This document shows, in pieces, positions 1 through 6,697 of a DNA stretch of 7,114 bases. The number at the start of each line of letters is the position of its first letter. Position 1 is the first letter of the stretch. This DNA is from G021776435 sp046756245 (GTDB lineage Bacteria > Pseudomonadota > Alphaproteobacteria > Caulobacterales > Parvularculaceae). The stretch spans positions 1 to 7,114 of the forward strand of contig JBHHVZ010000123.1 in the NCBI GenBank assembly GCA_046756245.1, read 5' to 3'. Position numbers and translations under genes: made by a program. A model generated the notes under the pieces. The model searched no databases. It was not told the origin of the DNA and saw nothing but the letters and a program-made list of their open reading frames with translations.

Positions 1-52
1 ATACCGACTTGCACTGATACTGAATCATCACGAAGCAGCGAATACAGACGAA

Positions 53-157
53 TTCCCTCCCCTTGGAAAGGGGAGGGTTAGGGTGGGGATTGGTTGCGGT
101 TCTCTCAAGAATCTCGGGAATCCCTCCCCTAACCCCTCCCTTTCCAAGGGAGGGGAA
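53..157. repeat. Compound intergenic inverted repeat (double hairpin)
   Basis: Two arms (about 53-91 and 118-157) are near-perfect reverse complements around a roughly 26-base centre. Each arm is also a hairpin: 55-64 pairs with 68-77 around the loop GGA, and 133-142 pairs with 146-155 around the loop TCC, each with a 10-bp stem. The motif is C-rich, then TTGGAAA, then G-rich, followed by TTAGGG. I recognise this from memory as a type of interspersed repeat frequent between genes in alphaproteobacterial genomes, but could not search for it. It encodes no protein. It lies about 70 bp past the dctM stop, so it may stabilise or end the dctPQM transcript. There is no T-run, so it is not a classic intrinsic terminator. 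Confidence 0.85.
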
Positions 158-226
158 CCGCGTCGTGCTCACCAGTCACAGACAGAGACCGTTGGCGTAA
201 TGCATGATGCCCACTGAAAGTTCGTA

Positions 227-1849
227 TTAGTCGTACAGCACGCTTGGCAACCAGGTTGCGAGCTCAGGGAAGAGCGCGAGCAGTCCCAGTCCCAGCACCT
301 GGATGCCGATAAACGGGATCGCGCCGCGGTAAATCTGAGCGGTCTTGACTTCAGGCGGGGCGACGCCGCGCAGGTAGAACAGCGCAAAACCGAAGGGCGG
401 CGTCAGGAACGAGGTCTGCAGGTTCACCGCCATCATCACGCCAAGCCAGATCGGCGAAACGCCCATGGCGAGAATGGCTGGGGCGACGAGCGGCACCACC
501 ACAAGTGTGATCTCGATGAAGTCGAGAAAAAATCCGAGAACGAACATTACGAGCATAATGGCGATTATTGCGCCGATGCGCCCGCCGGGAGTCGCCTCCA
601 GCGCGGCGCGCACCGTGTCGTCGCCGCCAAGCCCGCGAAACACGAGCGAGAACATCGCCGCTCCGATGAGGATGGTGAACACCATGGTCGTCACTCTTGC
701 CGTCTGATCAGCGATAGGCGCGAGCGTCTTTTGGCGCGCCAGGTGATAAAGGCTCGCGCCCACGCCCCAGGGCGCGACCGCGAACAAAAAGATCGCGGCG
801 ATGATCCCCGCCCGCTCCGCGCCGCTGACGGTTTCGCGCCCCAGCCTCAAATCAAGAAAAGACGTCAACAGAATAACGCCGATAATCGCCGCGGCGGAAG
901 CGTAAACGGCGGGCCGGCCGGCGAGCCGCGCGCCTTTCGGAGCGATGCGCGCGCCGGCGATCAGCAGCGCCCCTATCGCGCCGACGCTGGCGGCTTCCGT
1001 CGGCGTCGCGAGACCGGCGAGGATCGAACCCAAAACCGCAATGATGAGGAGCAAGGGCGGCGGCAAGGTCTTCATCGCCGCCTTCCAGACTTCGGCGCGG
1101 CTCCCGAGTTCGGCGGCGGGAATGGCGGGCGCTTTTTTCGGCGCGGTCGCGGCGACGAATATCTGATAGAGGAGATAAAGCCCCACCAGCATCAGGCCGG
1201 GAAAGAGCGCCCCGGCGAAAAGGTCGCCGACCGACACGGCTTCCGGCGCGAAAACGCCCTGTTCGAGCTGGGCTTTCTGATAGGCGTTAGAGACCACGTC
1301 GCCCAGGAGAATCAATACGATTGACGGCGGGATGATCTGGCCGAGCGTTCCGGCCGCCGCAATCGATCCGCAAGCGAAGGCCGGGTCGTAGCCCCGGCGC
1401 AGCATGGTCGGTAGACTGAGCAACCCCATGGTCACGACAGTCGCGCCGACAATCCCGGTCGAGGCGGCGAGAAGCGCGCCGACCGCCATCACCGAATAGC
1501 CAAGCCCGCCGCGCAAAGACCCGAATAGCTTCGCCATTTCGTCGAGCAGTTCCTCGGCGATCTTCGCCTTTTCGAGAATGACGCCCATCAGGATGAACAT
1601 CGGCACGGCGATCAACGTAGTGTTTGTCGCAGCGCCGAAAACGCGTTGGGGGAAGGGCCGCAGAAAGCTCAGATCGAAGACGCCGAAGGAAAGACCGATA
1701 ACGGCGAAAATAAGCGCCGTGCCGGCGAGACTGAAGGCGGCCGGATAGCCCGCCAATAATAGTCCGCACAAAGCAACGACCATGACGATATCGAGATAGC
1801 CGGAGAAAATGCAGGCGCAAAACGGGAGATCGGAGAAAAAAGCCTCCAC
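227..1849 (-). CDS. dctM: TRAP transporter large permease (DctM family)
   Basis: This is the large membrane subunit of a tripartite ATP-independent periplasmic transporter, which carries out Na+-coupled substrate uptake across the inner membrane. The 540-residue protein is almost entirely hydrophobic. Family signatures include MFILMGVILEK (84-94), the glycine-rich stretch GALLAASTGIVGATVV (124-139), GTLGQIIPPSIVLILLGD (167-184), ATPTEAASVGAI (281-292), a membrane segment starting GFFLDFIEI (439-447), and LQTSFLTPPFGFALFYLRG (477-495). DctM proteins are usually about 430 residues. The surplus lies mainly between ATPTEAA (281) and RVTTMVF (385), where two further hydrophobic stretches occur (about 313-333 and 346-368). 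The start is GTG, supported by AGGGAG at 1858-1863 with 8-base spacing inside the end of dctQ. The gap to the dctQ stop is 2 bp, which implies translational coupling. The TAA stop is at 227-229. Family assignment is secure; the substrate is not shown by this subunit. Confidence 0.95.
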   Translation of the reverse strand: MEAFFSDLPFCACIFSGYLDIVMVVALCGLLLAGYPAAFSLAGTALIFAVIGLSFGVFDLSFLRPFPQRVFGAATNTTLIAVPMFILMGVILEKAKIAEELLDEMAKLFGSLRGGLGYSVMAVGALLAASTGIVGATVVTMGLLSLPTMLRRGYDPAFACGSIAAAGTLGQIIPPSIVLILLGDVVSNAYQKAQLEQGVFAPEAVSVGDLFAGALFPGLMLVGLYLLYQIFVAATAPKKAPAIPAAELGSRAEVWKAAMKTLPPPLLLIIAVLGSILAGLATPTEAASVGAIGALLIAGARIAPKGARLAGRPAVYASAAAIIGVILLTSFLDLRLGRETVSGAERAGIIAAIFLFAVAPWGVGASLYHLARQKTLAPIADQTARVTTMVFTILIGAAMFSLVFRGLGGDDTVRAALEATPGGRIGAIIAIMLVMFVLGFFLDFIEITLVVVPLVAPAILAMGVSPIWLGVMMAVNLQTSFLTPPFGFALFYLRGVAPPEVKTAQIYRGAIPFIGIQVLGLGLLALFPELATWLPSVLYD

Positions 1850-1851
1850 CG

Positions 1852-2637
1852 CTAACGCTCCCTGCTGCGCAATAGGTCACCGGCGCGGGCCGCGACCGAA
1901 AACCCGGCCATCGCTAAAAGCAGGGCGAAAACGGGAATGAGCGATTTGAGGAGAAACACGCCCTGAAGCCCGGACGTTTCGGCCGAACCTTCAAGGACCG
2001 CCCAGGAGGTCGCTACATAGGGGCCGGCCGTCCACAGCGCGGCGATGCAAATCGGGAACAGCAGAAAATAGGCGCCGAGAAAATCTACGAGCGCTTTGCG
2101 GCGCCTGCCCGCGCTTCGGTAAAAAATGTCCACGCGCACATGATCATCGGTCAACAGCGCGTAGCCGACGACGACGAGAAACAACGCGCCGTGCATATAG
2201 GTGACAGACTCTTGCATCCAGATGTAATTGACGCCGAAGACATAGCGCATGAAGACAACTGCGAATTGCACAAGCGCCATGACTAAGGCGAGCCACATTG
2301 CGGCCCGCCCGGCGCCGCGCGTAACGCGCTCAAACAGCGCATTGAGCGTCGGGACAATGCGGCCCGGCCCGCCAAGCGCTGCGACGGCGAGGGCGAGCAA
2401 CAATGCGCCGCCAAGCCAGAGCCATAATTGAAGCCGCCATGGATCTGCTGCAATCGCCGGCGCAAGCCATGCGAACAGGGCGCCGGCGAGCGCAATCCCG
2501 GCGATCAGGGCGAACCATACGGCGCTTGCGCGCTTCGCATCCTGACCGGCCAGCAACACTGCAGCGGGCAGCAGCATGAAAGGATATACGATCCCTGCTG
2601 CGGTCCAGTTGAGGATATCGCCGAACAGCGTCATCAT
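1852..2637 (-). CDS. dctQ: TRAP transporter small permease (DctQ family) with extended N-terminus
   Basis: This is the small membrane subunit of the TRAP transporter, which binds DctM and helps dock the substrate-loaded DctP. Of its 261 residues, the family domain occupies about 97-255. It has four likely membrane segments (about 112-132, 146-162, 183-204, 228-250), the motif MRYVFGVNYIWMQESVTYMHG (130-150) and DDHVRVDIFY (164-173), both typical of DctQ in the mannitol/chloroaromatic/2-oxo-acid TRAP group. Residues 1-96 are extra. They hold three hydrophobic segments (about 12-30, 39-60, 69-88) that ordinary DctQ proteins of about 160-190 residues lack. The start is one of two adjacent ATG codons (2637 or 2634), 6 bp after the dctP stop. 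No clear Shine-Dalgarno sequence is visible, so translation probably depends on coupling to dctP. A shorter start near residue 112 would delete the whole extension. Confidence 0.9.
   Translation of the reverse strand: MMTLFGDILNWTAAGIVYPFMLLPAAVLLAGQDAKRASAVWFALIAGIALAGALFAWLAPAIAADPWRLQLWLWLGGALLLALAVAALGGPGRIVPTLNALFERVTRGAGRAAMWLALVMALVQFAVVFMRYVFGVNYIWMQESVTYMHGALFLVVVGYALLTDDHVRVDIFYRSAGRRRKALVDFLGAYFLLFPICIAALWTAGPYVATSWAVLEGSAETSGLQGVFLLKSLIPVFALLLAMAGFSVAARAGDLLRSRER
1858..1863 (-). promoter_or_regulatory. Ribosome binding site of dctM
   Basis: Read on the minus strand this is AGGGAG, 8 bases before the GTG codon at 1847-1849. It lies inside the last codons of dctQ. It decides the start: the GTG is used although it is a rarer start codon, and the resulting N-terminus leads into the first predicted membrane segment. 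Confidence 0.7.
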
Positions 2638-2643
2638 CGCGAG

Positions 2644-3762
2644 TTAGAGGGTAAATACGGCGCGGCGCGCAGCCATGAACGCCTCATCAGAGATCCGGCC
2701 CCAGTCTTGAGACCGCTTTAGCGAAGCTTTGTAGCTTTCGAAAATTCTTCGCGTGATGTCGTCGCCGGATGCTGATTCGTTGAGAACGTTTCTGGATTCG
2801 CGGGCGAGCGCCGCCATTACGTCATCAGGCATTTGGCGAAGCTCGACGCCGTGTTTATTAACAAGCTCGTCGAGCGCGAACGAATTGAAATGCCCGTATT
2901 CGGCGATTGAAATATGGTTCGCCTGATGACAGGCGGCGCGAATGATGGCGCGTTCCTGCAGGCTCAGCTCATTCCACAAGTCGAGATTGACGCCGACGCC
3001 AAGCTGCGAGCCCGGTTCGTGAAATCCCGGCCAGTAATAATATTTCGCCTCGCGGTAAAAACCGAAGGCGAGATCGTTCCACGGGCCGACCCATTCGGCG
3101 CCGTCGATGGCGCCCGACTGCAACGCCTGGTATATCTCGCCTCCGGACAGGGCGACGGCGGCGGCGCCAATCCGTCGAAGGACTTCGCCGCCAAGGCCGG
3201 GCATGCGAATCTTCATGCCGCGCATATCCTCGATGGAATTGATCTCGCGCTTGAACCATCCGCCGAGCTGGTGGCCTGTATTGCCTGCCGCGATCGGCTT
3301 TATGTTGAATTGGGCGCTGAGTTCGTCCCAGAGTTCTTGTCCGCCGCCGAATTCGGTCCAGGCCATGATTTCGTTCGCAGTCATGCCGAAGGGAACGGAT
3401 GTGAAAAACGGATAGGCTTTGGACTTGCCGACCCAGTAATATTCGGCGCCGTGATAGAGATCGGCGGCGCCGTTCGAAACGGCGTCGAAGGACTCAAACG
3501 CCGCGACGAGTTCTCCTGCAGAGAAGACGCGCACCCGCATGGCGCCGCCGCTCATTTCGGCAATCGTCTTTGCAACGCTTTCAGCAGCCGAACCCAGCCC
3601 AGGAAAATCCTTGGGCCAGGTAGTAACCATCTTCAGTTCGCGTTCGCCGACCGCGCTCTGCGCGCCAACGGCCGAAACATTACAGCGATCCGCGCAGTCG
3701 CAGCCCGCTGCGAGACTCGCGGCGCCGAAAGCGCCGCCGGCCAGAAATTTTCGTCTGAGCAT
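2644..3762 (-). CDS. dctP: TRAP transporter substrate-binding protein (DctP family, TakP-like)
   Basis: This periplasmic or membrane-anchored receptor captures a carboxylate and delivers it to DctQM. It has 372 residues. The N-terminus MLRRKFLAGG has a twin-arginine motif, then a hydrophobic stretch ending SLAAGC (16-21), which resembles a lipobox. Three cysteines cluster at 21, 23 and 27. The mature domain starts near 43 (KMVTTWPKDFPGLG). Family marks follow: SAGELVAAFESFDAVSNG (81-98), HGAEYYWVGKS (104-114), AGNTGHQLGGWFKREI (159-174), KIRMPGLGGEVL (184-195), SGGEIYQALQSGAIDGAEWVGP (206-227) and YYYWPGFHEPGS (241-252). This pattern matches the TakP 2-oxo-acid-binding group from memory. Arg186 is the likely carboxylate-binding arginine conserved in DctP proteins. 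It is the first gene of the dctPQM operon. The Shine-Dalgarno sequence is weak (only AGG-like bases close to the ATG). The exact substrate is inferred, not shown. Confidence 0.94.
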   Translation of the reverse strand: MLRRKFLAGGAFGAASLAAGCDCADRCNVSAVGAQSAVGERELKMVTTWPKDFPGLGSAAESVAKTIAEMSGGAMRVRVFSAGELVAAFESFDAVSNGAADLYHGAEYYWVGKSKAYPFFTSVPFGMTANEIMAWTEFGGGQELWDELSAQFNIKPIAAGNTGHQLGGWFKREINSIEDMRGMKIRMPGLGGEVLRRIGAAAVALSGGEIYQALQSGAIDGAEWVGPWNDLAFGFYREAKYYYWPGFHEPGSQLGVGVNLDLWNELSLQERAIIRAACHQANHISIAEYGHFNSFALDELVNKHGVELRQMPDDVMAALARESRNVLNESASGDDITRRIFESYKASLKRSQDWGRISDEAFMAARRAVFTL

Positions 3763-3800
3763 CGCCTGCCGCGCCGCTCCCTTGGGGTTGCCCGCAAACG

Positions 3801-3817
3801 GCGCCGGCGAACGGCGC
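3801..3817. terminator. Weak GC hairpin between bpt and dctP
   Basis: GCGCCG (3801-3806) and CGGCGC (3812-3817) form a perfect 6-bp stem with a 5-base loop. It is in the 90-bp gap between the bpt stop and the dctP start. In the minus-strand direction it is followed only by a short TTT, so it may pause or attenuate transcription but is a poor intrinsic terminator. GC-rich DNA produces such stems by chance. I see no convincing promoter in this gap, so dctP may be co-transcribed with bpt. Confidence 0.25.
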
Positions 3818-3852
3818 GTCCGGGTTTCACGCCGCCTCTTACGAGAGACTGT

Positions 3853-4608
3853 TCAGGTTTGGCGGTCCATGCGGACCCAGCCTGAATGGGTAAGTTTTTC
3901 AAGCGGCTGGAAGCGGCTCTTGTAATCCATTTTGTCGCTGCCTTCCACCCAGTAGCCCAGATAGACGTAAGGCAGCTCCAGCTCGCGCGCGAGCGCGACA
4001 TGATCGAGGATCATGAACTGTCCGAGGCTGCGGCGCTCTTCTTCCGGATCGAAAAAGCTGTAGATCATTGACAACCCGTCGGTGAGGCGGTCGGAAAGGG
4101 CGGCGGCGATCAGGCGCTCTTCGCCGTCCGGATCGCGCAGTGCGTATTCGATAATGATCGTATCGACGGAGGTCTCTTCAACCATGCTCGCATAGTCGAG
4201 AACCGTCATGTCGGCCATGCCGCCGTCGTCATGGCGGGCGTCGAGATAGCTGCGCAGCACGGAGAACTGCTCAGCGGTCGCCTGGGGGGCGCGGACGCGG
4301 CGAACGATGTCGACGTTGCGATTGAGCGCGCGCTTGCGGGAACGGGTGAGAGTGAGTTCTTCGGCGACGATGCGCACCGGAACGCAGGCGTTGCAGCTCT
4401 CGCAGGCGGGTAAATAGATAATCTTCTGCGAACGGCGGAATCCGCGGCGCGTGAGCATCGCGTTGACGGCCGGCGCCGCCGGGCCGCCTAAATATGAAAA
4501 TATCTTCCGTTCCCGTCGCCCTTCGAGATAAGGGCACGGAGCGGGGCTGGTGATGTAGAAATCACCTCCTTCGAGGCCGTATTTCCTAGCGACGTCTTCT
4601 TTACGCAT
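3853..4608 (-). CDS. bpt: Aspartate/glutamate leucyltransferase (bacterial ATE-like transferase)
   Basis: This cytosolic enzyme transfers leucine from Leu-tRNA to proteins with N-terminal Asp or Glu, creating an N-degron recognised by ClpS and degraded by ClpAP. It has 251 residues, the normal family length. The N-terminal ATE domain (about 14-85) shows FYITSPAPCPYLEGR (17-31), KIFSYLGG, RRGFRRSQ (54-61) and the cysteine group C69-x2-C72-x2-C75 together with C25. The C-terminal domain (about 110-240) has SFFDPEEERRSLGQFMILDH (184-203) and YVYLGYWVEGSDKMDYKSRF (214-233), the GNAT-like core of the family. The ATG start at 4608 has AGGA at 4616-4619 with 7-base spacing. The family is split by specificity into Bpt (leucyl) and Ate (arginyl). 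The short, prokaryotic form points to leucyl transfer, which is established for Vibrio vulnificus Bpt and inferred here. Confidence 0.95.
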   Translation of the reverse strand: MRKEDVARKYGLEGGDFYITSPAPCPYLEGRRERKIFSYLGGPAAPAVNAMLTRRGFRRSQKIIYLPACESCNACVPVRIVAEELTLTRSRKRALNRNVDIVRRVRAPQATAEQFSVLRSYLDARHDDGGMADMTVLDYASMVEETSVDTIIIEYALRDPDGEERLIAAALSDRLTDGLSMIYSFFDPEEERRSLGQFMILDHVALARELELPYVYLGYWVEGSDKMDYKSRFQPLEKLTHSGWVRMDRQT

Positions 4609-4628
4609 GAACCGATCCTAGCTCAAGA

Positions 4629-4657
4629 ATCTTAGCGGCCGATTAGCGTCAGTGCAA
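4629..4657 (-). promoter_or_regulatory. Possible sigma-70-type promoter of bpt
   Basis: On the minus strand, TTGCAC (4657-4652) and TAAGAT (4634-4629) are separated by 17 bases. The -10-like box matches TATAAT at 4 of 6 positions and the -35-like box matches TTGACA at only 3 of 6. The predicted start of transcription would leave a leader of about 12-15 bases that includes the bpt Shine-Dalgarno sequence. The spacing and position are good but the match is weak. It would give bpt a promoter independent of the SLC13 gene upstream. Confidence 0.3.
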
Positions 4658-4674
4658 TGCAGTCCGGCGCGCTC

Positions 4675-6540
4675 TTATAACATTCCGCGCATGCGGAAAT
4701 AGATCGGCGCCGCGACCGTATAGACTATCCATATGAAGATAATCAGCGGCCCGCCCACCCGAATGAAATCCTTAAACTTGTAATGACCGGGCGTCATGAC
4801 AAGCAAATTCGTTTGATAGGCGATCGGTGTCGCAAATGAACAATTCGAGCCGAATATGACGGTTAAGGCGAGCACATGCGGGTCGATTCCAGTAATGCGT
4901 GCGGCGCTGACCGCGATCGGCATAAAGAGAACGGCGGTCGCATTGTTCGACAAGATGTTGGTCATCGTGGCGCAAAGAATGAAAAACGCCGAAATCAGCG
5001 TCACGAAGCCGAACGGACTTGCAATCGAGGCCAATCCTTCGCCGATCAGCGCCGCGCCGCCGGTGCGCTCGAGCGCCGCGCCCATGGCCAGCGAGGCGCC
5101 GATGAGCAGATAAATGCGCCTGTCGATGGCGCGCGCGGCCTGGCGCACATTAAGACACCCCGCGGCGACCATCGCCAGCGCGCCGGCCGTAGCCGATATG
5201 GCGATGGGCAGCACGCCGCTGGCGGTCAGGCCGACGACGGTTACGAATACGCCCGCCGCCATGCGGGCATGACGCGGGTCGGGCAAGCCCTTCATCGACC
5301 ATTCCAGCAGGAGAATATCCCGATCGGCCCGCAGGGCGCGTACGTCGCGAACATCGCCCACGATAAGTAAAACGTCGCCCGCCTCAAGGCGAATGGTGTT
5401 CATCTGCGCACGAATCATGCGGCTGCGACGCTCGATGCCGAGAATGACGCAGTTGGTCTGGAAGTGAAATCCGATTTGTGCGATCGAACGGCCGATCATT
5501 CGCGAGCCCGGAGCGACGATCGCCTCGACCATGGTAAGTTGGGTCGATCGGGGCGCCGACTCGCCGTCGACGTCGAAAGACGTCTCAGCCATCACGCTAT
5601 CAAGGATTTCCGGATTGGATTTCAGCAGGTTGGTAAGCGCGGCGCGAGTCGCGGCGATGATGACGACATCGCGCGATTTGAAGGTGAAATCGTCAAAAGG
5701 CGGCAAAATCGCCTGGTCCCGCCGCTGGACCATCCTTACCGTGATGTCGGGCAGATCGGGAAAGAGCCCTGCAACCGAACCTTTTCCGACAAGAGGATGA
5801 CCGCGCGTAATTTCAATCTGGGCGATGAAATGTTTGCTTTCCCGCTCGGCTTCCTTGCTCTGGCTCGGACTGTCCCGGCGCGGCAGCAGCCAGCGTCCGG
5901 CGGTCAGCAGGTAAATCACGCCGGCGATGATGAGAACGAAACCCAGCGGGCTGAGCTCGAAAAAACCGATCTCGCCGCCAGTGGTCGCCCGATAGGATTC
6001 AGCCGCGAGCAGGTTGGTCGACGAGCCGATGATGGTTGTCATGCCGCCGAAAACCGACAGGAATGAAAGCGGCATCATCAGGCGCGAAGCGTGGATACCG
6101 CTTTGCGAGGCGATCGCCGCGACGATCGGAATAAACATCACAACAACGGGCGTATTGTTCAAAAATGCGCTGACCACCATGACGAACAGGAATACGCTGG
6201 CGGTCACCAGCATCGGCCGCTCGTCGTAAACGCGCAGCAGATATTGCGTAGGGTGCTCCATTGCGCCGGACTGGAACATGCCCTGGCCAATGATGAGCAA
6301 TCCGAGAATGCTGAACAGGGCGGGGCTGGCGAATCCCATCAGCAGGGTCTGCGTGGTCAAAGGCGCATGGCCGTTCTGCTCTCCCAGCGGCGCGAAATGG
6401 AACAGCAGCAGCAGCGCGATCACCACGCCGGCCGAGACCAGCTCCAGCGAAAAGCGATCGAGGCTGTAGGAGACGATGGCGACCGCTATGATCGCAAGCG
6501 TCATCCACATCTGCCATGGCGCTGAGGCGGCTAATTCCAT
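4675..6540 (-). CDS. SLC13/DASS-family anion permease with two TrkA_C (RCK_C) domains
   Basis: This is an inner-membrane ion-coupled carrier for a small anion. Relatives transport sulfate, thiosulfate or carboxylates. It has 621 residues, usual for the subfamily with central regulatory domains. The N-terminal membrane half (about 10-220) has SAFLNNTPVVVMFIP (124-138) and GGMTTIIGSSTNLLAAES (165-182). The C-terminal half (about 428-618) has NILSNNATAVLFMP (528-541) and GSNCSFATPIAYQTN (564-578). These paired NNTP/NNAT and SSTN/ATPIAYQTN elements are the inverted-repeat ion- and substrate-binding motifs of the family. Between them are two soluble RCK_C domains (about 237-310, with HPLVGKG and DVVIIAA; about 335-410, with APGSRMIGRS and LEAGDVLLIVGD), which probably bind a ligand that gates transport. 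The start ATG has no clear Shine-Dalgarno sequence; Met11 and Met13 are alternatives but would trim the first membrane segment. The substrate cannot be read from sequence alone. Confidence 0.92.
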   Translation of the reverse strand: MELAASAPWQMWMTLAIIAVAIVSYSLDRFSLELVSAGVVIALLLLFHFAPLGEQNGHAPLTTQTLLMGFASPALFSILGLLIIGQGMFQSGAMEHPTQYLLRVYDERPMLVTASVFLFVMVVSAFLNNTPVVVMFIPIVAAIASQSGIHASRLMMPLSFLSVFGGMTTIIGSSTNLLAAESYRATTGGEIGFFELSPLGFVLIIAGVIYLLTAGRWLLPRRDSPSQSKEAERESKHFIAQIEITRGHPLVGKGSVAGLFPDLPDITVRMVQRRDQAILPPFDDFTFKSRDVVIIAATRAALTNLLKSNPEILDSVMAETSFDVDGESAPRSTQLTMVEAIVAPGSRMIGRSIAQIGFHFQTNCVILGIERRSRMIRAQMNTIRLEAGDVLLIVGDVRDVRALRADRDILLLEWSMKGLPDPRHARMAAGVFVTVVGLTASGVLPIAISATAGALAMVAAGCLNVRQAARAIDRRIYLLIGASLAMGAALERTGGAALIGEGLASIASPFGFVTLISAFFILCATMTNILSNNATAVLFMPIAVSAARITGIDPHVLALTVIFGSNCSFATPIAYQTNLLVMTPGHYKFKDFIRVGGPLIIFIWIVYTVAAPIYFRMRGML

Positions 6541-6581
6541 AAAAATAGGCTTTGAGGCGATTGGCGGCGGCGGGCAAGAAG

Positions 6582-6604
6582 CGCAGGACGTCGAGCTTCC
6601 TGCG
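6582..6604. repeat. Inverted repeat followed by a T-rich run
   Basis: CGCAGGA (6582-6588) and TCCTGCG (6598-6604) are perfect 7-base inverted arms around a 9-base centre. On the plus strand they are followed directly by TTTTGTATTTT (6605-6615), the form of an intrinsic terminator or attenuator. No plus-strand gene lies upstream for it to terminate. It may therefore be an operator, a block on antisense transcription coming out of the permease gene, or, read on the minus strand, a hairpin in the permease leader. Confidence 0.4.
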
Positions 6605-6666
6605 TTTTGTATTTTCAGCGATCGGTGTTAACCGCACAAGAGCAAGTTTTTCAATATGTTACCTAA

Positions 6667-6684
6667 TTCAACGAATGAGTTGAA
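6667..6684. promoter_or_regulatory. Palindrome upstream of the flavin reductase start (possible operator)
   Basis: TTCAAC (6667-6672) and GTTGAA (6679-6684) form a perfect 6-base inverted repeat with a 6-base centre. The size, 18 bp, suits a dimeric repressor such as a MarR- or TetR-type protein, but no regulator gene is in the window. The right arm touches the AAAGAG Shine-Dalgarno candidate (6683-6688) of the flavin reductase, so an RNA hairpin here could also reduce translation. Confidence 0.35.
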
Positions 6685-6697
6685 AGAGCGCAGCCGC

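Larger units (their letters stand above)
6541..6697. promoter_or_regulatory. Divergent intergenic promoter region
   Basis: This 157-bp gap between two divergently transcribed genes must hold promoters for both the SLC13 permease (minus) and the flavin reductase (plus). The part from about 6605 to 6685 is clearly richer in A and T than its surroundings. On the minus strand TTGAAA (at about 6655-6650) resembles a -35 box, but I find no good -10 partner, so no individual promoter is called. Two inverted repeats inside it are listed separately. Confidence 0.5.

Noticed and set aside
53..157. CRISPR array or transposon end
   Set aside because: There are only two arms in inverted orientation, no repeated spacer units, no transposase gene and no target duplication visible.
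169..387. Small minus-strand open frame overlapping the dctM 3' end
   Set aside because: Most of it lies out of frame within dctM, it is rich in Ser, Arg and Cys, and it has no motif suggesting a real protein.
731..1324. Plus-strand open frame of 197 codons opposite dctM
   Set aside because: Its composition is dominated by Arg, Gly and Gln, as in reverse-frame shadows of hydrophobic genes, and it has no family motif.
2914..3885. Long plus-strand open frame (323 codons) opposite dctP
   Set aside because: It is antisense to a clear DctP gene, extends past its 5' end only into GC-rich spacer, and its translation shows no family motif. Long antisense frames are expected from strong third-position GC bias.
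5464..6066. Plus-strand open frame of 200 codons opposite the SLC13 permease
   Set aside because: It is rich in Arg, Asp and Gly with no recognisable domain, and overlaps a permease whose family motifs run through the same bases.
5999..6637. Minus-strand open frame of 212 codons starting upstream of the permease
   Set aside because: It reads the permease gene in another frame. The permease frame carries NNTP and SSTN motifs; this one is Arg-rich and featureless.
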